Below, in pieces: positions 1 to 5,776 of a stretch of 7,081 bases of DNA (position 1 is its first letter; each line of letters opens with the position of its first letter). This DNA is from an uncultured Alphaproteobacteria bacterium (lineage in GTDB: Bacteria > Pseudomonadota > Alphaproteobacteria > Rickettsiales > Midichloriaceae): NCBI GenBank assembly GCA_903860855.1, contig CAIOSF010000053.1:1-7081 (forward strand). Reading direction: 5' to 3'. Below the pieces are notes generated by a model. That model was not told the DNA's origin. It did not search any database and saw nothing but the letters and a program-made list of their open reading frames with translations. The translations under genes and the position numbers were made by a program.

Positions 1-748
1 AAAAAACTCATAAAAAGCACTAAAGATCGCATTCAAACCACTGAACAAGGATTTTGCTTTGCCACTTCTGTTGGAGGTACTCTGACCGGAGAAGGGGGGG
101 ATTATATTATTGTCGATGATCCCCATAAACCAAATGAAAGCCATGCTCAGAGACAAAAGACTATTCTCTGGTTTCAAGAAACTCTGTCATCTCGCCTCAA
201 TAGTGCGAACGGTGCGATTGTGGTTGTGATGCAAAGAATTCATGATGACGATTTGAGTGGCTTTCTCTTGTCCAAGAAGCAATGGACTCACCTCCAATTG
301 CCAGCACTTGCAGATGAGAGATGTATAATCTCTTACAGTAATTTCAGCTATACAAGAGAAAAGGGAGAAGCTCTGCACGTAGTGAGGTTATCTGCGAAAG
401 ACTTACAAATTATACAAGAGAGTATAGGTCAGTATGCATTTAATGCTCAGTATCAGCAGAAACCCATTCCGGTCAGATCTAGTATTATAAAATCTGAATG
501 GCTTGGCTATTATGCAATAGATCAATTTAAAGATCTCTACAAGGTAGATTCTCACGCGATATATCAAAGCTGGGATTGTGCAATAAAGCCAAATGGTGAC
601 TACACAGTGGTGCACTACCTGGCTGGTTAAAGACGAGAAGTTTTATCTGATCGATGTCCTTAGGGAAAAATTAGAGTATCCCAAGTTGCGTGATGTTTTG
701 GTTAATATGATACAAAAATTCAATCCGAAGGCCGTTCTAGAAGGTTAA
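1..748 (+). pseudogene. Phage terminase large subunit, 5'-incomplete in window, frameshifted and truncated
   Basis: Terminase large subunits are the ATP-driven packaging motor and nuclease of tailed phages. The reading frame is open from base 1, so the N-terminal Walker A part lies outside the window. Visible are a TSVGGTLTGEGGD segment, the Walker B-like YIIVDDP (about 103-123), the VVVMQRIHDDD coupling motif (about 208-240) and the start of the RNase H-like nuclease, QSWDCAIKPNGDYTV, with its first catalytic Asp at 574-576. Frame 1 ends with TAA at 628-630. The protein clearly continues one base over: CTTWLVKDEKFYLIDVLREKLEYP is read in frame 2 from about 611. One extra G in the GTGG at 607-610 would explain this. 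Frame 2 stops at 746-748, just where the second nuclease motif (usually IEDKASG-like) should follow, so the catalytic domain is incomplete. It resembles the putative-terminase group of phages and gene transfer agents. The family call is secure; inactivity is inferred from the shift plus truncation. Confidence 0.85.
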
Positions 749-771
749 ATTTGGCTATAGTTTTGGATAAG

Positions 772-806
772 AGCGAAAATACCTATGTTTTTAACTCCTT
801 TTCGCT
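772..806. repeat. Inverted repeat between convergent terminase relic and amidotransferase
   Basis: AGCGAAAA (772-779) and TTTTCGCT (799-806) form a perfect 8-bp inverted repeat around a 19-nt spacer. It sits in the 78-bp gap between the plus-strand terminase relic and the minus-strand amidotransferase. That is the right place for a bidirectional terminator, but no uridine run follows on either strand and the loop is long, so termination is only a guess. Confidence 0.35.
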
Positions 807-826
807 TTGCCCCATTTCTTCATGCG

Positions 827-1660
827 CTACACACATGCATTCACGAATGCATAAATGAGGTTTCTATCCTCTGGTGTTGATAGAAACTCTGGATGCCACT
901 GAACACCAACTACAAAAGGTAAAATTTGAGATTCTATACCTTCTATCAGCCCATCAGGAGCTATGGCGTTGATATGTAGATCCTTTCCAGCCCTATTGAC
1001 AGCTTGATGATGCGAGGTGTTTGCTCTGTATTTGGCACTTTGTACAATCCTATATAATTTGCTATGGGAATCAACGGATATTTCATGCTCTGGTAACTTA
1101 TTATGTGAGAGTGATGTTGTGCTGGATTGATTATCTCTATGATCATCTCTAGAATGTCGAACATCACTCTTCCTCTGACCAGGCAGATGCTGAAATAAAG
1201 TTCCGCCAAAAACAACGTTGATTAGTTGCATTCCACCGCATATGCCAAGTATTGGCATTTTCTTTTCAATCGCCATTAATAGCATAACTTTTTCAAACGC
1301 AGTTCTCTCTGGACGAAAGGACATATCATCCGGGTAGAGATTTTGTTCGCCATACATGCCTGGATCTATATCGAAACCTCCACCTGTAATCATGAGGCCA
1401 TCTATGATGTCGATATATTGTCTTATTATAGGGTTTTGAGAAGAATATGGTAATAAGATGGGGGTTCCGCCGCACTCCTCTATGGAATCACTATAATGTC
1501 TTCGCAATGCATACCAAGGATAGCGATAATACCCTTTGTTGTCCTCTTCTAAATCAACTATAACACCGATAATAGGTCTAGTCTTACTGTGTTTTGTTTC
1601 TCGTTCAATCTTGTTCATTGTCTCACTGCTATTTGTTATAACTCTTTCGAGATTTGTCAT
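827..1660 (-). CDS. Peptidase C26 / PuuD-like gamma-glutamyl hydrolase (class I glutamine amidotransferase fold)
   Basis: A 277-residue cytoplasmic protein of the gamma-glutamyl-GABA hydrolase family, which cleaves gamma-glutamyl amides in polyamine or related metabolism. Visible in order are RPIIGVIVD (28-36), the signature ITGGGFDIDP (91-100), RPERTAFE (116-123), the nucleophile elbow GICGGMQ with Cys141, the GGTLFQH segment (152-158), SHHQAV (216-221) and QWHPEF with His256 and Glu258. The Cys-His-Glu triad is therefore complete. Length is close to the usual 240-260 plus about 25 extra N-terminal residues. PuuD itself has Arg where this protein has the first Gly after Cys141, so the exact substrate is uncertain. 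The ATG at 1660 is preceded by GGGTGA at a 9-nt spacing. A second ATG at 1618 (codon 15) is possible because the conserved domain begins only near residue 28. The gene stands alone: the upstream hydrolase lies 237 bp away on the same strand. The family is certain; the physiological role is not. Confidence 0.9.
   Translation of the reverse strand: MTNLERVITNSSETMNKIERETKHSKTRPIIGVIVDLEEDNKGYYRYPWYALRRHYSDSIEECGGTPILLPYSSQNPIIRQYIDIIDGLMITGGGFDIDPGMYGEQNLYPDDMSFRPERTAFEKVMLLMAIEKKMPILGICGGMQLINVVFGGTLFQHLPGQRKSDVRHSRDDHRDNQSSTTSLSHNKLPEHEISVDSHSKLYRIVQSAKYRANTSHHQAVNRAGKDLHINAIAPDGLIEGIESQILPFVVGVQWHPEFLSTPEDRNLIYAFVNACV
835..852. repeat. Stem-loop at the 3' end of the amidotransferase gene
   Basis: ATGCATT (835-841) and AATGCAT (846-852) form a perfect 7-bp stem with a 4-nt loop. 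It lies inside the last codons of the minus-strand gene, just before its TAG stop at 827-829. There is no T-run downstream on the minus strand, so it could be an mRNA 3' stabiliser, a weak terminator or chance. Confidence 0.3.
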
Positions 1661-1732
1661 CTAATTAAATCACCCAATCAAAGTAACAATCATGCGAATG
1701 TCTTTTGTAGTCAAGATGCGATATTAGGGAGA

Positions 1733-1762
1733 TTGAATATATATCTACACGCAGGATACATT
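1733..1762 (+). promoter_or_regulatory. Weak sigma70-like promoter reading into the GC-rich intergenic core
   Basis: TTGAAT (1733-1738) and TACATT (1757-1762) are separated by 18 bp; each matches consensus at four of six positions. A transcript from here would start near 1769, carry the AAGGA-led 16-codon frame at 1800, and meet the stem-loop at 1892-1917. Such matches are common in AT-rich DNA, so this is only a candidate. Confidence 0.2.
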
Positions 1763-1873
1763 CTGTAGTTGGTGTAAGTGTAAATTTAAAAGGATCTTCA
1801 TGCCCACGAGCGCCGCCCCTCTCGGCAAAGTCTCATGGCAGTTCGCTTAGTAGGCCAGATTGACACCTGATTC

Positions 1874-1885
1874 ATCCGATCGGAT
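1874..1885. repeat. 12-bp perfect palindrome
   Basis: ATCCGATCGGAT is self-complementary and is flanked by two direct copies of GATTCAT (1869-1875 and 1883-1889) that overlap it by two to three bases on each side. It lies just downstream of the hydrolase stop codon. This symmetry is typical of a protein-binding site or a small cruciform, but no partner is evident. Confidence 0.4.
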
Positions 1886-1891
1886 TCATTG

Positions 1892-1917
1892 GCTCGGTTA
1901 TCTATCTCCAACCGAGC
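1892..1917. terminator. Stem-loop across the hydrolase stop codon, possible terminator
   Basis: GCTCGGTT (1892-1899) and AACCGAGC (1910-1917) make an 8-bp perfect, GC-rich stem with a 10-nt loop. The hydrolase stop codon (TAA on the minus strand, 1898-1900) lies inside it. On the minus strand no T-run follows. On the plus strand a pyrimidine stretch (TTCTCCTCTCCTC) follows, so it may serve a plus-strand transcript from the intergenic region better than the gene it overlaps. The stem is clear; its role is uncertain. Confidence 0.4.
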
Positions 1918-3142
1918 TTCTCCTCTCCTCAATCCCTAGTTCGGTGTTATTTCTTATGATCTCATTAACCAGTTGCCGGTGCTGTACCCTTTCTTCATGA
2001 CTTATCCGCGGTGGGATGGATGGGCCAAAACCCTGTATCTCAAAACCTTGAGGCAAGCCCTCTTGATATAAATGAGTTGAGATATAGCTATTTGATCTTT
2101 TAATATATTCCGCAAATAATTCCCATGATTCTCTCTTCTGGCCATTCTCATCTATCCACTCCATCTCGCCCATCTGAGCAACGTGAGGATCCTTCCCTCC
2201 ATCGATTTGATTCTGCTTGAGCTGCATCACACTGTATTTATCGAAGTATATCTGATCCTTCTCATACCCACGTATTTTGAGTTCCTCAATATTCATACCC
2301 CCGGCGATAAGAGAATCTCGATGTTGTTGCATTGCTGCGCTCAGTTTAGCATTTTCTCCAATCGTTCGATCAGCAACTCTATAAACAATGAAATCATGAG
2401 GATCATTGCCGAGGAACTTCTCTTCTACCTTTGGATTCCAGCCAGTGTAATTTAGTAATGATACGAACTGAAGTATAAATTTTAGAAGAAATGGAATAGC
2501 TTCCAATACAACATCTCTCAACGTACGATAGGAATTACTGTTTATTAGTCTAAGCTGAATAGCTCCATCAGGATTTATAGAGCACTTATGCTTAACTTCC
2601 GTTGCTACAGATGCCCCAAAGCAATTACCCTTTAAAATAATGTCATTGGGATTTATACCTTGTTTCAACAATGCATTCACCTGGGCTATGCCTGAATTCA
2701 CCGCATCGTTAAATTCCACCATCTTACCTGTGCTCTTTCCCATACCTGGTAGGTTAAAAGCATGGACAGTGGCCCCTATATTTTTAGCATCAGACGCCAT
2801 TTCTCGCCACTTAACTTCAAGAGGTTCATTTCTCCCAAAAAAGTAAATAATATGTTTCCCTGATCCTGGTTTATCTTGGGGTTGATTTACATTTGACTTT
2901 AAAGTCACTGTATCCAACTCCGCGTTCTTACCATCAGTTAGTTTAGCTGTGACTTTAGTTCTTTCTGCATCCAATGACTCCATGTCCTTAAACATAGATG
3001 GTTTCTCTGGATTCATACCCTGTTGAATCGTAATAAAATCTTCGAAGGAGGAGTAGCCTTTATCTCTATACCAATCTTGCTTTTTGACTGGGTATATCAT
3101 CTGAGAGACTGCGCTTTGAAGCCACTTGTAGAATATTGACAT
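1898..3142 (-). CDS. Alpha/beta hydrolase with cysteine nucleophile elbow, possible secreted effector
   Basis: A 414-residue protein with the alpha/beta hydrolase pattern. Visible are the strand HIIYFFGRNEP (97-107), which includes a likely oxyanion-hole turn, AFNLPGMGKSTG (128-139), the nucleophile elbow ILKGNCFGAS with Cys174, a likely acid Asp258 in YRVADRTIGENA, and a likely base His320 in KDPHVAQM. The elbow is G-x-C-x-G, where lipases and esterases have G-x-S-x-G. Cysteine occurs there in dienelactone hydrolases, but this protein is much longer than those. A hydrophobic stretch (about 215-232, AIPFLLKFILQFVSLL) may be a lid or membrane-contacting helix. The overall plan recalls the Legionella SidB/SdbA and chlamydial CHLPS-type hydrolases, from memory only. 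There is no signal peptide; the C-terminus is charged (EERRSSVGDR). The frame can be extended to a TTG at 3187, but I chose the ATG at 3142 because a TATACT -10 element would place the transcript start near 3199. No clear ribosome binding site precedes either. Substrate unknown. Confidence 0.75.
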   Translation of the reverse strand: MSIFYKWLQSAVSQMIYPVKKQDWYRDKGYSSFEDFITIQQGMNPEKPSMFKDMESLDAERTKVTAKLTDGKNAELDTVTLKSNVNQPQDKPGSGKHIIYFFGRNEPLEVKWREMASDAKNIGATVHAFNLPGMGKSTGKMVEFNDAVNSGIAQVNALLKQGINPNDIILKGNCFGASVATEVKHKCSINPDGAIQLRLINSNSYRTLRDVVLEAIPFLLKFILQFVSLLNYTGWNPKVEEKFLGNDPHDFIVYRVADRTIGENAKLSAAMQQHRDSLIAGGMNIEELKIRGYEKDQIYFDKYSVMQLKQNQIDGGKDPHVAQMGEMEWIDENGQKRESWELFAEYIKRSNSYISTHLYQEGLPQGFEIQGFGPSIPPRISHEERVQHRQLVNEIIRNNTELGIEERRSSVGDR

Positions 3143-3169
3143 AGATTTATAATTTAACTTAATGATTTG

Positions 3170-3201
3170 ATGGTACGATCGTAACAAGCTGTGTGTACCA
3201 T
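3170..3201. promoter_or_regulatory. Nested inverted repeats at the hydrolase transcript start, operator candidate
   Basis: ATGGTAC (3170-3176) and GTACCAT (3195-3201) are perfect inverted arms 18 bp apart. The left arm overlaps a separate 10-bp perfect palindrome, TACGATCGTA (3174-3183). The element lies upstream of the hydrolase ATG, over the start point predicted from the TATACT box. It could be a repressor site or a 5'-leader hairpin; which is not decided by sequence. Confidence 0.35.
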
Positions 3202-3205
3202 TACA

Positions 3206-3234
3206 AGTATAAAAACGGAAATATTACTGATATA
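3206..3234 (-). promoter_or_regulatory. Candidate promoter of the alpha/beta hydrolase
   Basis: On the minus strand TATACT (3206-3211) matches the -10 consensus at five of six positions. The hexamer 17 bp upstream, TATATC (3229-3234), is a poor -35. A start near 3199 would give a leader of roughly 57 nt to the ATG at 3142. Confidence 0.3.
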
Positions 3235-3300
3235 GACAAGGTTATCGTCTCAAATCTTAAGCTTTTCTTACAAAGAAATAATAATTTCACTAACATGCAA

Positions 3301-3306
3301 TATAAT
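3301..3306 (+). promoter_or_regulatory. Consensus -10 box upstream of murD
   Basis: A perfect TATAAT stands 31 bp before the murD ATG; no recognisable -35 lies at the usual distance (the 17-bp position reads ATAATA). The ribosome binding site is probably GGGAA at 3326-3330, about 7 nt ahead of the ATG. The 150-bp divergent gap is very AT-rich, so the box could be fortuitous, but its placement fits. Confidence 0.35.
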
Positions 3307-3337
3307 CTCAATTAAATAATACTCCGGGAAATAAAAA

Positions 3338-4966
3338 ATGATCATCGACCATAAATATAAAGATCAAGTAGTTGGTGTGTTAGGTTTTGGAAAAACGGGA
3401 ATTAGTATGATCCAATCCCTCTTAGCATCGGGAGCAAAAGTTATCGCTTATGATGACTATGAATGCAAAGGTATGAGCGGAGGCACCAAGAGCCTGGAGG
3501 GTGAGCCATCGCAAAATATTGCCAAGGAATGCCTATTAACCGTAACCCACCCAAACCTCATAGTCGCTCCGATAGAACTAGAAATGATCAGCTCTTTGGC
3601 TATAAGCCCTGGCATCGACTCATCGAAGCATGACTTGGTGCAAAGAGCTATAAAGGCGAGTATTCCTATTATATCAGATATGGATATGTTATATGAAGCC
3701 TGTCCATTAGCTTTTTACATAACCATAACTGGTACAAACGGTAAATCTACAACAACCAATCTGATAAATCATATTATCTGTGGTATTATCAGCATTGATG
3801 AGCAAAGGCCAAACTTTAGACCTCATCGGCATGAACGCTGCAAGTTCACCAGTGTTCAAATGGGTGGTAATATAGGCACCGCCTCTCTATCGCTTCAAGT
3901 CGTTAATAGGACAGATTCAGCCTATGTGCTGGAGATGTCATCATATCAGATAGACCTGCTCCTTAGTATGAAATCAAGCATTGCCATATGCCTAAATATC
4001 ACTCCAGATCACTTGGATCGCTACCAAAACATGGATAGATACTCAACATCGAAATCCCAACTATTTGATAGGTGTGATCATGCAATCATCTCGGTTGATC
4101 ATCCTCACTGCCTTCAGATCTATGAGGGGTTGAAACGAAAGCAATCACAGATGAATGACGTGCAGCCAAAAGCTTCACAGCCAGTGATTATACCATTTTC
4201 CGTCAAAAAGCGCCTGTTATATGGTGTCAGTTTAATAGATGGGATTTTGAATATCTCCTTGGATGATTATATGAAAGAAAAAACGAATAGTGAAATCAGA
4301 ATACATATTGAAAACTTAGATATCACAGGCTTCATTCCTGGCTCCTTACTAGGTAAACATAATGCTGAAAATATAGCCTCTGCTATTGCCGTTTCTTTAT
4401 TATGTGGTTGCAAATTAGACGATACCTTGCAGCAGATCAAATCATATCAGGCATTACCACACCGCATGGAGATTATACAAACCTTAGATCAGTTAAATGC
4501 TGTTGGTTTGAATGGGGACACAGAGGCATGCCGTGGTATCATATGGGTTAATGATAGTAAAGCCACGAATACAGAATCAACTAGATATGCCCTAAATGCT
4601 TTCTCTAACATCCATTGGATTATGGGTGGGTTGGCGAAAGAAGATAGTGTGCTTGCTCTGAAAGACGATTTGCAGAACGTCCTGTGCACCTACCTAATCG
4701 GATCGTCAACCGATAAATTTGCTGAGCATTGTAAAGAAATAAGTCTTGCAGGATCTGGTATGAAATATGAAATTTGCTGCACATTGGAAGAAGCCATAAA
4801 CAGGATAAAAAATAAAATACAATCTGGAAACATAAGGCCAAATGCAACAATTCTACTCTCTCCTGCTTGTGCCTCTCTCGATCAATGGAAGAATTTCGAG
4901 GAAAGGGGCGAATATTTTGCAAAAATAGTAAGAAAAATCAGTCGCGAGGAAGATCGATTGCAGTGA
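3338..4966 (+). CDS. murD: UDP-N-acetylmuramoyl-L-alanine--D-glutamate ligase
   Basis: MurD adds D-glutamate to UDP-MurNAc-L-Ala with ATP in the cytoplasm, the second amino-acid step of peptidoglycan precursor synthesis. All signature parts are present: the N-terminal nucleotide-sugar domain VGVLGFGKTGIS (12-23), P-loop TGTNGKST (131-138, Lys136), MGGNIG (175-180), VLEMSSYQI (197-205), NITPDHLDRY (220-229) followed by Lys239 as the likely carbamylated lysine, LLGKHNAENIAS (337-348), PHRMEII (374-380), WVNDSKATN (403-411), IMGGLAKED (428-436) and LLSPACASLDQW (506-517) with NFEERG. The GG-x-AKE form is that of alphaproteobacterial MurD. At 542 residues it is about 100 longer than E. coli MurD (438). 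The surplus sits in four places: near 42-65, 150-170, 255-300 and 382-399. All catalytic motifs survive, so it should be active. It is divergent from the hydrolase. No ftsW or other cell-wall gene follows, although murD usually sits in the dcw cluster. Confidence 0.97.
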   Translation: MIIDHKYKDQVVGVLGFGKTGISMIQSLLASGAKVIAYDDYECKGMSGGTKSLEGEPSQNIAKECLLTVTHPNLIVAPIELEMISSLAISPGIDSSKHDLVQRAIKASIPIISDMDMLYEACPLAFYITITGTNGKSTTTNLINHIICGIISIDEQRPNFRPHRHERCKFTSVQMGGNIGTASLSLQVVNRTDSAYVLEMSSYQIDLLLSMKSSIAICLNITPDHLDRYQNMDRYSTSKSQLFDRCDHAIISVDHPHCLQIYEGLKRKQSQMNDVQPKASQPVIIPFSVKKRLLYGVSLIDGILNISLDDYMKEKTNSEIRIHIENLDITGFIPGSLLGKHNAENIASAIAVSLLCGCKLDDTLQQIKSYQALPHRMEIIQTLDQLNAVGLNGDTEACRGIIWVNDSKATNTESTRYALNAFSNIHWIMGGLAKEDSVLALKDDLQNVLCTYLIGSSTDKFAEHCKEISLAGSGMKYEICCTLEEAINRIKNKIQSGNIRPNATILLSPACASLDQWKNFEERGEYFAKIVRKISREEDRLQ

Positions 4967-4968
4967 AT

Positions 4969-4990
4969 GGTAAAGGCCGATCCTTATACC
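4969..4990. repeat. Hairpin after murD in the convergent gap
   Basis: GGTA-AAGG (4969-4976) pairs with CCTT-A-TACC (4982-4990) around the loop CCGAT, with one bulged A. It begins three bases after the murD stop and lies in the 61-bp gap before the convergent minus-strand pseudogene ends. No T-run follows directly (TTTTT appears only at 5025-5029), so it is a weak terminator candidate. Confidence 0.3.
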
Positions 4991-5027
4991 ACTACACACC
5001 AATTTACGAATCTAATAGTATGTGTTT

Positions 5028-5678
5028 TTATATATCCGTATGCGCTACATCGTGCTCACCTTGATGAAGCTCGCTCATGTTTTGCTGTCCGGCCAAACAA
5101 GTATCGTTATATCCGCAAGAAGCATCGATTTTACCAACATCATGATGATATCCAAAAATCTTTTTAGCCCCTAGCTGCAAGTATTGGTCAACCACAACGA
5201 CTGGAGAGGCGAGTGTAGTCAAAGTGCCGCTTATAAGATGATTCATAGCATCGCCAATGATGGGTTTACCAAGCTCATAGCCGAGAACAAATACCACCTG
5301 CCACGGCACCTGCGCCTCCTTACTCCTCCAACGATCCAAGGATGACTCGCGTATCCTGGGAGTTCCGGGAGTATCAAAGAAGCAATCTTACATCCACCCC
5401 CCAATCCTGCAAAGACTCCAATGACGGTACTAGCATAGATTAATACCGGCAAAAAGAGAATCATGTATTGATTCCAAGGCATGTTCAAAATCAGTGTCAC
5501 TTCCGCCAGCAGCATACCTTGAGAAAATGCCGACCACAGCCCCCACCGCAGCTCCACCCAAAGCCGCCCTATCCTTTGCATAATCCTTACTATAGGCAAT
5601 ACCTGTCGATATAGCGGCGTAAACACCAGCGCCACTTAATGTTGAAACTGCGTATTCTACGCTTTTACACTTATCCAT
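5028..5678 (-). pseudogene. Glycine-rich membrane-type protein, broken by three frameshifts
   Basis: I do not recognise the family. The start is well supported: on the minus strand GAGGA precedes the ATG (5676-5678) by 4-5 nt. The first frame gives 82 residues (MDKCKSVEYAVSTLSGAGVY onward), with a glycine-zipper-like GGAAVGAVVG around residues 41-50, and stops at TAG 5430-5432. The protein appears to go on one base over with TVIGVFAGLGGG and LPELPGYASHPWIVGGV (about 5437-5330), then one base over again with GGAGAVAGG (about 5319-5293). It then returns to the first frame with VFVLGYELGKPIIGD and a long tail (QYLQLGAKKIFGYHHD, CGYNDTCLAGQQN) to TAA at 5028-5030. Joined, this would be about 215 residues with several small-residue, hydrophobic, membrane-compatible stretches and a polar, cysteine-containing tail. 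The in-frame recovery of sensible sequence argues for one decayed gene over separate small ORFs. The 82-residue first part might still be expressed. A possible pore-forming or membrane-inserting role is suggested only by the glycine pattern. Confidence 0.6.
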
Positions 5679-5695
5679 AATATCCTCAATAATAT

Positions 5696-5726
5696 CATAT
5701 ATTTCATATATGGCACGATGTCGTGC
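5696..5726. promoter_or_regulatory. Two abutting inverted repeats, operator candidate
   Basis: CATATA-TTTCA-TATATG (5696-5712) is immediately followed by GCACGA-TG-TCGTGC (5713-5726); both have perfect 6-bp arms. The second overlaps the start point expected from the minus-strand promoter at 5735-5763, and both lie just upstream of the frameshifted gene. The position suggests a regulator binding site controlling that gene. Confidence 0.4.
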
Positions 5727-5734
5727 TCGTAATT

Positions 5735-5763
5735 ATTGCATCACACATGATAATATAAGTCAA
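5735..5763 (-). promoter_or_regulatory. Candidate promoter of the frameshifted glycine-rich gene
   Basis: On the minus strand TTGACT (5758-5763) and TGCAAT (5735-5740) are spaced by 17 bp, matching consensus at five and four of six positions. The start would fall near 5728, at the palindrome, giving a leader of about 50 nt to the ATG at 5678. Confidence 0.4.
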
Positions 5764-5776
5764 GGAGATTAGTATA

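Larger units (their letters stand above)
1661..1897. other. Intergenic region with GC-rich core and degenerate-looking open frame
   Basis: This 237-bp gap separates two minus-strand genes. Positions 1801-1860 are about 62 percent G+C (37 of 60 by count), visibly richer than the AT-rich flanks. The minus strand holds a 55-codon stop-free frame, 1832 to a TAA at 1665-1667, containing RGHEDPFKFT and TPTTECILRVD. It has no ATG and follows an in-frame TGA. It looks like a fragment of an old gene or dispersed repeat. On the plus strand a 16-codon frame (ATG 1800, TAG 1848-1850, MPTSAAPLGKVSWQFA) is preceded by AAGGA at a proper distance, with third positions mostly G or C. The two readings overlap, so at most one is likely to mean anything. 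No promoter for the amidotransferase gene is convincing: a TTGACT is present on the minus strand near 1706-1711 without a good -10. Confidence 0.4.

Noticed and set aside
600..640. Programmed frameshifting in the terminase gene
   Set aside because: No slippery heptamer is seen at the shift, and the downstream frame also ends early within the nuclease domain, so decay explains it better.
3143..3187. TTG start at 3187 for the alpha/beta hydrolase, adding 15 residues
   Set aside because: There is no ribosome binding site, the added residues are not needed for the fold, and the likely transcript start lies only about 12 nt ahead; the ATG at 3142 is preferred but not proven.
4967..5167. A 66-codon plus-strand frame starting immediately after the murD stop, in the usual place of ftsW
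   Set aside because: The translation lacks FtsW features, the best purine-rich site is about 14 nt away, and most of it is antisense to the protein-like 3' part of the minus-strand pseudogene.
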